From CAKRJP01 sp963589425 (GTDB lineage Bacteria; Bacillota; Clostridia; Lachnospirales; Lachnospiraceae): 64,000 nt of DNA. Shown piece by piece: positions 7,191 through 16,853 of this stretch. Both the position numbers and the translations under genes were made by a program. The stretch spans positions 62,001 through 126,000 of the forward strand of contig CAVAKZ010000001.1 in the NCBI GenBank assembly GCA_963589425.1, read 5' to 3'. The notes under the pieces were generated by a model. That model had not been told where the DNA came from. It worked only from the letters and a program-made list of their open reading frames with translations, and made no database searches. Each line of letters starts with the position of its first letter. Within the stretch, counting starts at the first letter, position 1.

Positions 7191-9302
7191 CTATTTCTCT
7201 CTATTTGGAAGCGGCAAAATATCTAGCTTCATACTTCCCGGATAAAGCAAGCAATTTTCTGCTGGAACAATATCCGTTCCATCCACTATAGCATAGGCTG
7301 CATTCTGTGGATTTACACTTAATTCATAAATGTAGGATACGCAGTCCAAGCTCTCGATCTCATGGAAAAGCCGATCAAACCGAAGGGTTTGGCCAAACTG
7401 CTGATTGCCATTGATATAATCTAAATTCCGTCTGATCACTTCCTGGATCTGCTGCCTGCACCCCTCGTAATGTGGTTTCACATAGATGGTTCCATTGGTA
7501 AATACCGCCGTATATACCGGCTGACGCACTCGAAGTCTAGTGCAAAGAAGTCTTCGCTCTTCCAACCAGCTTTCGATTTCTAATTGGTATTTCTCTGAAA
7601 GCTTAGGATAGGTCTCCTCATTGTCCGGAAGGACCACTGCCTGAACTTCATTCCTTGCATAATCCATCCAAGCTTTCACCTTTCGGATGCAAAGTCCCGG
7701 CGTTCTCTTGATCAAACTCTCATAATCTCCAGGGGTTGTGGCAGTCTCCGGAGTGTTAATATCCTTTATAAAACGCTTTCGCACTTCCTCAAGGGTCTCC
7801 TTAAAGCAGCCTCCTGTACCTTTCGCCGGATTTACAAACTGAATAGCCTGCTTATTCTCCAAATTTACCGGGAAGAAGCGATTCCCCTGACGGACATTTC
7901 CATCGGGTCCTAAAGTCACTGCCAAAGATCCTAGGTAGAGTTTCGCCCCTACATAGGAGCCTGGATTTGCAATCTTAATCCTCCCGCTACTTTCATAGAG
8001 GGAGTAGCTCATCTCTCTGGTCCCACCTCGTCCCGGTTTCAGGAAGTCATAGGTCTTCTCTCCACTGGGAAGTTCTCGTTCTGCAATGACAGAGAAAGTA
8101 GCATTCACTACATGTTCCTTAGGAAGATTAAACTCCTGATTGTCATAGCCACCGATCTCTCCAAGGAAGTATTGCCGCATCATCTCTTCATTATATATTA
8201 CCACCTTTACCGCATTTTTCACACGGCCCGGTGCATATCCGAAGGCTGCTTTGTCAAATTCAAAGGCATAGCAGCCTTCACCCAAGCGTTTCTTTCGATA
8301 GAATCTTCCGGTTTCTTCTCCCCCCATACTTTCCTGATATTCCATATAGGAGGTACCCTTTTGCTCCTTGCCGTAAACTTTGATGTAACCTGTTTCCAAC
8401 ATGGCGCTATTTAAGATTACTGAGGAGGGGCTTTGGAAGGAATGGGCGATGATCATAGTTTCTTTCTGATAAACCGGAAAGAGAAATCCTGACATATAGG
8501 TTATTACAGGTACCACATCATACTGATTTTCCTTAAGAATTGCCCGATAAACATATCCTGAAATTTCTTCTCTTTCATACTGAGCCGCCTGCTTATTTGG
8601 CTGTCTAAACCTTATATATCCGCTCTGGATAAAACCGTGGGTCTCATCCTTCACCTCCAAAGGAACAAATCCCTCTTCTGTATAGCATTCCCACTGGATA
8701 GAGGCGAAAGTAAGGTCCCTGTCTTTATGAAAAGGATTCCGGATACAGCGGCTTTCAATGTCCACGTAAATGGTGCCATATTCTCCCTGACCTAGAGCGT
8801 GGTCCATAACGAAGTAAAGGGCAGATCCCTCCCGCGGAATCTTCCCAAATACTTTTGCCTGTAAAGTGACATCCTCTTCTAAAATATAGCTGATATTTTT
8901 GATGCCTTTTTCAGTCTCCCGATATAACCCCACCATATGACTGGCTGTAATATGGCGGGGAAGGCTAGTCTCAAAACTAATGTCTCCCACCAAAAATCTC
9001 TGATCTGCCGGAATGTCAAAGGACTCTTTGATTCCTCTTGGCTCCAGATAGATTTCTGCATTTTTTCCCCGTCTTGGGGTATACCCCATCATCTCCAGAA
9101 GCTTTGCTCTAACCGATGGTGTCACCTCATCAATCTGAGATTGCTGCAGAATCTGAAGGGCAGAAAGATTCTCTAAAGTGGTAATTCCAGGATCCGCCGG
9201 ATTGAAATTTGTCCACTCACTGGTATAGATTGGAATCTTATTCAGATTTTCTTCCATTAATTCGTCATATGATTTTAATGGCATGCTTCTTGGATTCAGC
9301 AT
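7191..9302 (-). CDS. Baseplate assembly protein J-like (wedge, Afp12-like)
   Basis: This 703-residue protein begins with the CIS baseplate signature SEWTNFNPADPGITTLENL (about 29-47), followed by LQILQQSQIDEVTP. It has a gp6/J-like C-terminal core around residues 510-640 (TATTPGDYESLIKRTPGL, then VRQPVYTAVFTNGTIYVKP). It is a paralogue-like companion of the larger protein encoded just upstream. Together they correspond to the Afp11/Afp12 wedge pair that forms the baseplate ring around the hub. The gap to the preceding gene is 14 nt and the ATG has GGGAG at good spacing. Confidence 0.88.
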   Translation of the reverse strand: MLNPRSMPLKSYDELMEENLNKIPIYTSEWTNFNPADPGITTLENLSALQILQQSQIDEVTPSVRAKLLEMMGYTPRRGKNAEIYLEPRGIKESFDIPADQRFLVGDISFETSLPRHITASHMVGLYRETEKGIKNISYILEEDVTLQAKVFGKIPREGSALYFVMDHALGQGEYGTIYVDIESRCIRNPFHKDRDLTFASIQWECYTEEGFVPLEVKDETHGFIQSGYIRFRQPNKQAAQYEREEISGYVYRAILKENQYDVVPVITYMSGFLFPVYQKETMIIAHSFQSPSSVILNSAMLETGYIKVYGKEQKGTSYMEYQESMGGEETGRFYRKKRLGEGCYAFEFDKAAFGYAPGRVKNAVKVVIYNEEMMRQYFLGEIGGYDNQEFNLPKEHVVNATFSVIAERELPSGEKTYDFLKPGRGGTREMSYSLYESSGRIKIANPGSYVGAKLYLGSLAVTLGPDGNVRQGNRFFPVNLENKQAIQFVNPAKGTGGCFKETLEEVRKRFIKDINTPETATTPGDYESLIKRTPGLCIRKVKAWMDYARNEVQAVVLPDNEETYPKLSEKYQLEIESWLEERRLLCTRLRVRQPVYTAVFTNGTIYVKPHYEGCRQQIQEVIRRNLDYINGNQQFGQTLRFDRLFHEIESLDCVSYIYELSVNPQNAAYAIVDGTDIVPAENCLLYPGSMKLDILPLPNREK

Positions 9303-9316
9303 ATATTACTCCCTTT

Positions 9317-12300
9317 TTATTCAAAATGAATCTTGTGTTCTCCACTGGTAACGATGGTGTAAGGATTGCCGCGAAGAGCGCTAAACTCGGTCTCATGAAG
9401 GCCATCCTCATCTCGGTAGCGGCAAATGATCATCATTTTACGGATCAGGGCACTGCCCTTCTCCATATTTAATCTCAGCTCGATCTGGCTTTCCACCACA
9501 TCCTGGCCGATTTCCCAATTGTTATTTTTCACAGGATCTAGGTAGTCCCGAAGCATCTCGATAATGCTTTGTTGAATTTCAAAACTATCATCCTGATTCA
9601 CTACCTTGATCCATGCTTCCACAGATACTTCCACAAACAGCGGTTCCACGATTTCTAACTTTGCAGGATTTACAGTAAGCTCACAATGATCCAACAAATG
9701 TTCCTTCAAGCGTCTCCGAATATTGACAAAGGAGAACCTACCGTCTTTATAGTCTTCCATTAATAATACGACACTTACCGCCTCAGGGTCAAAGCTTCCG
9801 TCCTTTTTATTGCCTACTACCACCCTCACCTGGGAAACGTTGTGGGCATAGTCTAGAACTTCCCTCTCGTAATCCACTGTGGAAATAAGTCTTCTACGGG
9901 TATTCAGTACCGTGGTACCTCTTCTTAAGGCTTCCTCCATGGTCTCCATATCCATACCGCCGTAAGCTCTGATCGGATTGTGGATTTCCTCCACAAACTG
10001 AAGATTGCTTAGGGACTCATCCACCTCGTCTGTCATAACATTGGCCCTACTTCCGTCGCAGCAGCGAACCACCGTTTTAAAGGCTGCTCCTGAAGTATTC
10101 TTTGGAATTCTTACATTAACTCCATCGCCAAAATGGATACGATTATTGATACGGTCGATTACATAGTGGCGGTCTCCGCTTTCGGAATTGTCGAAATTGT
10201 CTACTTCCTTCCATTTAACATAAAAGTCACGGATTTCTCCTCTGATATCATATTCTGCGTAGGTCTCTCCCGGCTCCTCGATCAAAAGCCTCTTCATCTC
10301 ACCCACAGAGTATTCCGTCTTTTCATTGACCCACACATCCACCCGCAAAATATTGCTGGCTGTCAAGGGGAAACTCATGTCCGGCTGGAAGGCATCAATA
10401 TAATACTCTTCCTCGTCCATGGTCTCGATATTATCCACTTCTACAGCATTTAGAGCAATTTCCTCAATGAATGGTCTGCGAATCGGATGTTTCTCAAGAT
10501 AAGAATCCTCGTCAATAATCTTGATCCAGTAAGCTTCCTTTCCCTCTAATGTCTTCTTGGCCATATCAGAAGGGGGCATAAAAAGAATCATTCCTGTATG
10601 GTTTAGCCCGTCGGTACGGTCTGTTAATTTTAATCTTGAAAATCCGTCCCTGGTAGAATATTGGAAAATCAATTTTCCCAAGGACTCTCTCTCCAGTTCT
10701 CCCAACTTAAACATAAGTCCCACAGGACCGTCTAACATTTTCTTATCAAATCCCAGATACAGGGCTGTATCGTTATAATTGCTCCTAAATAAGATGGGGC
10801 AGATCTCATCCTCTGCCAATCGGTTGGTAATATCCCAGCGCTTATTCCCCTGGAAACTAATAAGGCGGTCCGGACGCTCGTACTGTTTTTCGTAGCTATA
10901 AGCCACCTTTAAATTCTTAATCACCGGACAGTGATGAAGTCCCGGCTGGAAATAACAATTGTCAGACCGAATCAACTGAATTCGAATGCTGAGACCCTGG
11001 TATCCGCCGGTATCGGTAGATCTCCAATCCCTTGGACACTGAAATTCCAATTTACAATGTCCCGCCGTATCATCCTGGAACAAATTAGCCACCGGACGGT
11101 TTACCGGAAGTTTCTTCCAACCCAACCCATTATAATACTCGATAGTAATCTCGTCTGCGTAGACTTCTGCCACAGCCCCAATTACGTCTCGTTTTGGCTT
11201 TTTCTTGATGATCTTTAAAACATCCTCTTCCTTTGCCTCCGGAAGAGATGCCAAATGCTTTTCAAATTCCAGGTCAAAATCAATGCTGACAAAGGCTCCT
11301 GGATTCGAAAAATAACTGTGTCCGATAAATAAATCCGAAAACAGGGATAGCCGCTTTCCAAATGGATAGAATTTATGCACGTCTAATTCTGAGAAACTGT
11401 CCATAACATAGTCCGGACAAGCAGGTTTCCCTGAAGAAGAAAAACGAATATCTGAGATAGTAACGTTCTTCTCTACCACCTTCTCCGGCTTTAAAAGAAG
11501 GGCGGAATATTCTTCATTTCCAAGACGCACTTTTTTGCAGGCCTTGGATTTTCGGAATACCAGGTATCTTCCCTTTTCCCCCCGAAGATCGGTAATCTTC
11601 TCAAAACCACTTTCTCCGTAGTAATAGAGGCTGTACTCCCCTTTTAAAATTCCATTTACTAAGGCAAAAGCTCCCGGAAGATCCATCCAAATATCATTTT
11701 CAATTTCATCAAAAAGATGGGTATGGTACATAACAAGTCCTGTTTTTCCATAAGCCTCTCCCGAAAAATCAAACAAGGAAAATTCCCGGAAGTTCTGACT
11801 CTCCATATCCTCTTCGTTCTCAGAAATTTCTGGGAGTTTAGCTGTTGTAGAAGCATCCGGCTCCTCTTTTTCAGAGGCAAGTTCCATTAGCTGCTCTGCA
11901 TCTTCCCTATCTTCCACTACTTCCATATCCTTGGAAATAAATTCCACCTTAGGGAAGGAGCCCTTTAAAGGAATCACCTTTCCTGTAAGACCGGAAGCCA
12001 TAAACATAGTAGTAAGCTTAGCCTCTGTAATATAAATTCCATGGGCAGTCTCGAATACAATAGGTTTTTCCTCGTCCATTCCACCAAGAAGCTTAGTACC
12101 CTTTTTGACCTTCTGACCGGGAATGGTGTCCGGAATCATATTCATCTGGACAATACTATGGGCCGGGTAAGCTGCCTTAGGAGAAATTCCCAGCATATTT
12201 ACAAGCTCCACATAATCTCTCTCTAAGGTAGTATTATACCGCCTTACATTATCCTGCATCTGATCTGCAAAGAGCAAAGCAATGACAGAACCAATATCCG

Positions 12301-12430
12301 GATCGTCCTCATTAAACTGCCATTCCGGAGTATAGGACTTTGCCAGACTCTTGATCTTATCTAAAATCTCTTTCCTTTTTCGATTGTCAATTACATAATC
12401 ACTGGATGTTATCGTCTTCCACTGCTTCAT
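9317..12430 (-). CDS. Large baseplate assembly protein J-like (Afp11-like)
   Basis: This 1037-residue wedge protein has an N-terminal segment YTPEWQFNEDDPDIGSVIA matching CIS gp6/J-type proteins, and a C-terminal baseplate-J core (FGDGVNVRIPKNTSGAAF; VDYEREVLDYAHNVSQVRV). I chose the ATG at 12430, which has GAGG at about 8 nt, over a TTG 33 nt upstream that has no RBS. The start overlaps the end of the gp25 gene by 32 nt, implying translational coupling. About 300 residues of beta-rich insert lie between the two conserved parts. It is expected to clamp the hub and sheath end together in the extended state. Confidence 0.88.
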   Translation of the reverse strand: MKQWKTITSSDYVIDNRKRKEILDKIKSLAKSYTPEWQFNEDDPDIGSVIALLFADQMQDNVRRYNTTLERDYVELVNMLGISPKAAYPAHSIVQMNMIPDTIPGQKVKKGTKLLGGMDEEKPIVFETAHGIYITEAKLTTMFMASGLTGKVIPLKGSFPKVEFISKDMEVVEDREDAEQLMELASEKEEPDASTTAKLPEISENEEDMESQNFREFSLFDFSGEAYGKTGLVMYHTHLFDEIENDIWMDLPGAFALVNGILKGEYSLYYYGESGFEKITDLRGEKGRYLVFRKSKACKKVRLGNEEYSALLLKPEKVVEKNVTISDIRFSSSGKPACPDYVMDSFSELDVHKFYPFGKRLSLFSDLFIGHSYFSNPGAFVSIDFDLEFEKHLASLPEAKEEDVLKIIKKKPKRDVIGAVAEVYADEITIEYYNGLGWKKLPVNRPVANLFQDDTAGHCKLEFQCPRDWRSTDTGGYQGLSIRIQLIRSDNCYFQPGLHHCPVIKNLKVAYSYEKQYERPDRLISFQGNKRWDITNRLAEDEICPILFRSNYNDTALYLGFDKKMLDGPVGLMFKLGELERESLGKLIFQYSTRDGFSRLKLTDRTDGLNHTGMILFMPPSDMAKKTLEGKEAYWIKIIDEDSYLEKHPIRRPFIEEIALNAVEVDNIETMDEEEYYIDAFQPDMSFPLTASNILRVDVWVNEKTEYSVGEMKRLLIEEPGETYAEYDIRGEIRDFYVKWKEVDNFDNSESGDRHYVIDRINNRIHFGDGVNVRIPKNTSGAAFKTVVRCCDGSRANVMTDEVDESLSNLQFVEEIHNPIRAYGGMDMETMEEALRRGTTVLNTRRRLISTVDYEREVLDYAHNVSQVRVVVGNKKDGSFDPEAVSVVLLMEDYKDGRFSFVNIRRRLKEHLLDHCELTVNPAKLEIVEPLFVEVSVEAWIKVVNQDDSFEIQQSIIEMLRDYLDPVKNNNWEIGQDVVESQIELRLNMEKGSALIRKMMIICRYRDEDGLHETEFSALRGNPYTIVTSGEHKIHFE

Positions 12431-12845
12431 ACTCTGTTTCCTCTTCCTTCGGCGCTTCTCCAAGATAGAACGGGAATACCATATTCTCCGTCACATTTCT
12501 TCCCCTGATCTGACATGCGATATTTACAAACAAACATCCCGGTTTACTGCTGTAGTCTAATTTCACATCTACACCGGCCACCCTGGGCTCATTGTTAAGA
12601 ATATCTGAGCGGAGCTGGCTTGCCATAAGATTCAGCATGGTAAGATCTGTCTCACCAAATACGTAGCTCGCAGCTCTGCTTCCAAAGTCCCGCCGCATAA
12701 AACGCTCTGTCTTCTGGGTCATTAAAATCAGGTAAATGCTTTCCTTCACGCTCTGCTCATTCTCTGATGTAACAAAACGTCCGGTAGCAGGATTGATCTG
12801 AGGCGGGAATTTCATTCCTCTCCCTAAAAATGTATTTTCTCTCAT
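12399..12845 (-). CDS. GPW/gp25-family baseplate protein
   Basis: This 148-residue protein has the typical gp25 layout: GRGMKFPPQINPATGRF, an ESIYLILMTQKTERFMRRDFGS core with its EPR-type turn (NEPRVAGVDV), and a short acidic tail. gp25 proteins connect sheath and baseplate and start sheath polymerisation. The length equals that of family members. It lies 15 nt after the spike gene with GGGAGG before its ATG. The acidic C-terminus (EEETEYEAVEDD) is encoded by the stretch that overlaps the next gene. Confidence 0.92.
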   Translation of the reverse strand: MRENTFLGRGMKFPPQINPATGRFVTSENEQSVKESIYLILMTQKTERFMRRDFGSRAASYVFGETDLTMLNLMASQLRSDILNNEPRVAGVDVKLDYSSKPGCLFVNIACQIRGRNVTENMVFPFYLGEAPKEEETEYEAVEDDNIQ

Positions 12846-12860
12846 GTATCTTCCTCCCTA

Positions 12861-13679
12861 CTAGCCGATCTTGATGGGCGAGCCACCGATGCTGCTGATT
12901 CCGCTGCTGCTGACCTTAAAGGAAGCCGAGGCATCCACAGCAACATTTCCTCCACTGAGGCCAAATTTACCGTTGGTCTCTAGCTTGGCACTTTGGTCTG
13001 CCTCTACCTTCAGCTTATTGCATTTCACACTGATGGTTCCGGTTTCCCCGTTTAAAATCAACTCAATGGAATCTCCTACGTTAATGGTCATTTTCTGCTC
13101 TGTCTTTACATTAATCCTTCCATTTCCATCAGCAGTCTTAATCTCTATTTGATTCTTACCCTCTTTGTCACTAAGACTCATAATTCCTTTTTTGTTGTCT
13201 AGGGTTAAATTGTGCGTCTTGTTGGAGGTGTGGATTAAAATTTTATCCTCCTCCCCTTCCTTCTCCGGCACATCTGCAAACTCAATAGTGTTTCCATTTT
13301 TGGTGACAATACGCTTACAATCATTTTTCTCCTTCACAGAACCGGTTAGGAATTTATTGCTGTCCTTTGGAATACAGCCGATAATATAAGGTTTCTCGAT
13401 ATTGCCATTTTCAAATGCCACAAGAACCTGATCCCCCACCTCCGGCAGGAAATAAAAGCCCCACTTGCTGCCGCTGTATGGCATAGCCACTCTGGCCCAC
13501 TTTAATTCATTTGCAGAAGCATCCCTCACCGGAATCTCCACACAAACCCGACCCGGCATTTCCTGGGCGTAGTTGGATTGAACAATCCCAATCACAACTC
13601 CTGTCATCCGGTTGTCTCCGGTTTCTGTTTTGGTCACCTGCTTGGCGGCAATCTCATCCATAATATCGTATAAACCCAT
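12861..13679 (-). CDS. gpV/gp5-like spike protein
   Basis: This 272-residue protein starts with a gp5/gpV OB-fold (GVVIGIVQSNYAQEMPGRV; then GDQVLVAFENGNIEKPYIIG, about 25-110). A beta-helix-like C-terminal part follows with repeating short strands and a final GGSPIKIG. It should trimerise as the puncturing spike below the hub. In Afp/PVC the hub and spike are fused into one VgrG-like protein, but here they are two genes as in P2-type phages. The partner hub gene lies 6 nt upstream. The tip is probably capped by the DUF4280 protein encoded at 22857. Confidence 0.92.
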   Translation of the reverse strand: MGLYDIMDEIAAKQVTKTETGDNRMTGVVIGIVQSNYAQEMPGRVCVEIPVRDASANELKWARVAMPYSGSKWGFYFLPEVGDQVLVAFENGNIEKPYIIGCIPKDSNKFLTGSVKEKNDCKRIVTKNGNTIEFADVPEKEGEEDKILIHTSNKTHNLTLDNKKGIMSLSDKEGKNQIEIKTADGNGRINVKTEQKMTINVGDSIELILNGETGTISVKCNKLKVEADQSAKLETNGKFGLSGGNVAVDASASFKVSSSGISSIGGSPIKIG

Positions 13680-13685
13680 GTATGA

Positions 13686-14900
13686 TTACTCCTTTAATCC
13701 AGCTGCTTTGCCTTCTAACTTCACTAAATATTTTCCATCTGTAGTCATCTGGTGGATGGTTCGATTGATATAAAAGGTATTATCAATTCCCTCACCTAAC
13801 CCGGAAAGTTCTATAAAATATCCCGGCAGATACTCCGGCAATCCCTGAATCTCACATTCAAAGGCTCCAAACCGGTAGGCCATCTGGTCCATAAGAGACT
13901 GGGCTCTGTACTCTGCCTCCTCCTTGGAAGTCGCTGTGGCATCTATGTAAACCTTTTCGCTGCCCTTAATCAAAGTCTTGGCTTTACTAGGCAGGCTATT
14001 TTGATTTTTCTGAACAGCCTGTATCAACTTTGCCTTGGAAGCATCGGTGGCTCTTACTGTAACCTGATTGGCTACTCCTGTCACATCATAGGAAATGTCA
14101 AAACTATACATACCCATACCGGGAGTCACCACCAATCTGGTATCGGTATCTGACTTAGCCTTTCTAAAATAAACACTTCCACACTCGGTAAAAAATTCGT
14201 AATTGTAGCGCTTAGCTGCCTTTACAATAAATTCATAGTCACTTTCTGCCACCATCTCAATGGTGCGGTCTGTTGCCTCGGAGCTATTAGAACCACTACT
14301 GTTTCCTCCTGACAGAGCCCCAACGCTTCCTAAGGAAGTGTCCTCTTTGGCCCTTAATCCGGAATTCTCCTTGTCCGGGGTGTCAGTCACTCGAATCTCC
14401 TCAATAATACCGGAAGACTGCATATTAGTATAAACACTCTTCTCCAAGATTTCCTGAACAGCTCCTGAATAGCAGCTTGCTTTTAGCTGTCTGGAATAGG
14501 TACTGGACATCATAATACCCTTGACATCCATGGCGGTTACTCGAATACAGGGGATTTCCTCCATACCATGACGGTAATTCACTCGCATAATAGCACCTAC
14601 AAAGATAATCTTTGCCTGGCGGCCATAGCCTGTGGCAATCTCCACCTTAGCCCCCAGAGTAAGGAATTTCTTCAAGTTACTATCTATATTGAAGCTTGCC
14701 GCAGCTTTGTCATACACATTGTAGATAGAAAATTCTGCAATAGAGGCCTCATATCCACTGGTAAGATCCACATAAATATCCGATACAGAGAAGCCATTCT
14801 TTTTTTCTCCGATACTCTTGCCGGCAACTTTAATTACAACGAAAGCATCCTCTAATCCATTATATGTAGTTTTTAAATCATCAAAATTATAAGTCGCCAT
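13686..14900 (-). CDS. gpD/gp27-like hub protein
   Basis: This 404-residue protein resembles phage late-control D proteins. It has strands around YVDLTSGYEASIAEFSIYN and GAKVEIATGYGRQAKIIFVG, the middle ASDYEFIVKAAKR-type segment (ESDYEFIVKAAKRYNYEFF) and the late FRFGAF-like CEIQGLPEYLPGYFIEL. A Gly/Ser/Asn-rich linker (about 190-210) lies between the first and second halves. It should form the trimeric hub that connects tube and spike. The ATG at 14900 is preceded by GGAAAG, weaker than its neighbours. Confidence 0.88.
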   Translation of the reverse strand: MATYNFDDLKTTYNGLEDAFVVIKVAGKSIGEKKNGFSVSDIYVDLTSGYEASIAEFSIYNVYDKAAASFNIDSNLKKFLTLGAKVEIATGYGRQAKIIFVGAIMRVNYRHGMEEIPCIRVTAMDVKGIMMSSTYSRQLKASCYSGAVQEILEKSVYTNMQSSGIIEEIRVTDTPDKENSGLRAKEDTSLGSVGALSGGNSSGSNSSEATDRTIEMVAESDYEFIVKAAKRYNYEFFTECGSVYFRKAKSDTDTRLVVTPGMGMYSFDISYDVTGVANQVTVRATDASKAKLIQAVQKNQNSLPSKAKTLIKGSEKVYIDATATSKEEAEYRAQSLMDQMAYRFGAFECEIQGLPEYLPGYFIELSGLGEGIDNTFYINRTIHQMTTDGKYLVKLEGKAAGLKE

Positions 14901-14931
14901 ATAATTTTTGCTTTCCTTTTTTTATTTTATC

Positions 14932-15924
14932 TTATAGATGAAAGATATTAGAGGCAACAAACTTAGCATTCTGCTGAAAGGTCGTCCCACTACTCTTTTG
15001 TCCTACCACATTCTCTGCAGCACTGCTACTACTGTAAGTAGCTTTCTGGGCTAATTTATTCCCTGCCTCAAACAAGGTGTCATAGGTCTTTTCCCAGTCT
15101 TTACTTGCACTTGAGGAATCAAATCGATCATCCTGACGAATTTCCACATGAACCTTGGAGCGAATAGGATCTCCATCCCGATTAAACATGGTATACTCCA
15201 CATTCACGCCTGTAATTTCCCCCCAGAAAATTGTCTTGTTCCATACAACACAGACCATTCGGGTATAAGGATGGGCAATAGCTGCCACAAAAAGCTCTGA
15301 GATATTCTGTACAGAATATCTTTTCCCCTTGTTGGCTGCTAATTCACTGGAAGAATTAAGGTTTCCAAGGATTCCCGTTTTTATACTATTGGCAATTCCA
15401 GACACTGATCCCACATTAGAGGAATCAAAAGTAGAAAAAGCATTGGAATTCACTGTTTCATCAAAGATCAAATCCATGTACAGCATAATCTCATAAGGTA
15501 CATTCATAATCTGAAAGGTCCCGCTTCCCCCTACTCCGGAATAACGATCAACAGACTTACCTCCTCTACTGACAAACTGAAGGGTACTTGGATTATATTG
15601 CACCTTAATAGGGATAAAGCCTTTTGCTTCAGTTTGATTTGTGGATAATGTCTCCAAGCGATCAGCATTTGTGGATAGATTAGATAACCCTGCCCCATAA
15701 TTTCCTACCTGTTGTGCCAATGCCTTAAATTCATTTTCATATTGTTTATTGTTTGCCTTCCACTTCAGCTTTTCTTCTGCTTGAAGATTTTTCGGCATCT
15801 CATTGGCTTCCCATTCATCGGAAATTGTATTAACCGCCTTTTTGTGAAACAAAAAATAGGCCTTGTCTACACCTAAGACGCTATTTCCAACTCTTGCTGC
15901 CGAGCTAGCTCCTATATCTGCCAT
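14932..15924 (-). CDS. CIS tube-adaptor protein (Afp7/Pvc7-like), copy 1
   Basis: This 330-residue protein has the CIS_tube-type signature FIPIKVQYNPSTLQF (about 105-119), followed by a beta-barrel region and EYTMFNRDGDPIRSKVHVEI (about 245-264). Such proteins form the ring between hub and inner tube. There is a helical N-terminal region (about 35-85) and a Ser/Ala-rich C-terminal tail, but no LysM domain. It is clearly paralogous to the next gene upstream (15941-16816), which shares the order YNPSTL / MFDAET-like / YTMFNPKGEPIRAEVS. The ATG has AAAGGAG. Confidence 0.85.
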   Translation of the reverse strand: MADIGASSAARVGNSVLGVDKAYFLFHKKAVNTISDEWEANEMPKNLQAEEKLKWKANNKQYENEFKALAQQVGNYGAGLSNLSTNADRLETLSTNQTEAKGFIPIKVQYNPSTLQFVSRGGKSVDRYSGVGGSGTFQIMNVPYEIMLYMDLIFDETVNSNAFSTFDSSNVGSVSGIANSIKTGILGNLNSSSELAANKGKRYSVQNISELFVAAIAHPYTRMVCVVWNKTIFWGEITGVNVEYTMFNRDGDPIRSKVHVEIRQDDRFDSSSASKDWEKTYDTLFEAGNKLAQKATYSSSSAAENVVGQKSSGTTFQQNAKFVASNIFHL

Positions 15925-15940
15925 TAATTATTCCACTCCT

Positions 15941-16816
15941 TTACCAATTAATAGGATTAAAGGCCTTGCTGGATCCGAACAAGTCACTAGCCAAGCTGGA
16001 AGCGCCTTTTTCATCCACTGCCTTTATCAGTTCCTCATATCGTTCTTTCCAAAGGCTGGCATAACCATTTCCGCCCTTCTCTCCGGAAGCATAGATTCTC
16101 AGACTTACCTCCGCCCGGATTGGCTCTCCTTTGGGATTAAACATAGTGTAATTACACTGAACAGAGTTCAAATCTCCGGAATACTCCAGGTGATTCCAGC
16201 AAAATGTCACCTTTCGATTTTCAGCATTACGCAAGGTAGTCAAAAAACCTTCTGCGATTTGCCGCACATAATTGTTTTCTCCCAGCCAGCTATCTCCGGT
16301 AGCCAAATTAACTCCCTGCTTCACTACATTAGAGGCATTCACATTATATCGATCCATCATAAATGCATCGGTATTGGTTTCCGCATCAAAGATCACCTTA
16401 AAGTCCACGGTAATATTGGCCGGAATCGGTCCATAGGTTATCCCACTTTCACTTCCGTTGTCCGGATCTTTGTCATCCTTCTTATAGTTTGCAATGGTAT
16501 TTAAACCACCACCATAGGCGGATATTCTCAAAGTGGATGGATTAAATTGAAAGGTCAAAGTTTGTGTGGACTTATCTCCATAATTAAAACTGGCATCATT
16601 TCCGCCTAGCTTCTCTATCAACGTAGTATTTGAACTCCCGGCAATCTGATCCCCGGCATTCAAAATACTGCCAGTCATGCTACCATTGATATCACTGGTA
16701 AGTCCTGCCAGACTAATCTTGTCAGCATATTTCTTCGTCTTTGTCTGCTGGTCAACTACAATGGCATCCCCTTTTAACTTTGAACTAAAGGTAATGGTTG
16801 CCTTCGTTATGCTCAT
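15941..16816 (-). CDS. CIS tube-adaptor protein (Afp7/Pvc7-like), copy 2
   Basis: This 291-residue paralogue of the neighbouring adaptor has LTFQFNPSTLRISAYGG (about 86-102), VDFKVIFDAETNTDAFMMDR (about 135-154), and CNYTMFNPKGEPIRAEVSLR. It lacks the long helical insert of copy 1. Two tandem adaptors suggest two stacked rings, one facing the tube and one facing the hub, as in systems that have both Afp5/Afp7-type proteins. It lies 37 nt after the coiled-coil gene with AAAAGGAGG before its ATG. Confidence 0.85.
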   Translation of the reverse strand: MSITKATITFSSKLKGDAIVVDQQTKTKKYADKISLAGLTSDINGSMTGSILNAGDQIAGSSNTTLIEKLGGNDASFNYGDKSTQTLTFQFNPSTLRISAYGGGLNTIANYKKDDKDPDNGSESGITYGPIPANITVDFKVIFDAETNTDAFMMDRYNVNASNVVKQGVNLATGDSWLGENNYVRQIAEGFLTTLRNAENRKVTFCWNHLEYSGDLNSVQCNYTMFNPKGEPIRAEVSLRIYASGEKGGNGYASLWKERYEELIKAVDEKGASSLASDLFGSSKAFNPINW

Positions 16817-16853
16817 TACCCATCCACCTCCTTTTACATTCTTTTATGTGCTC

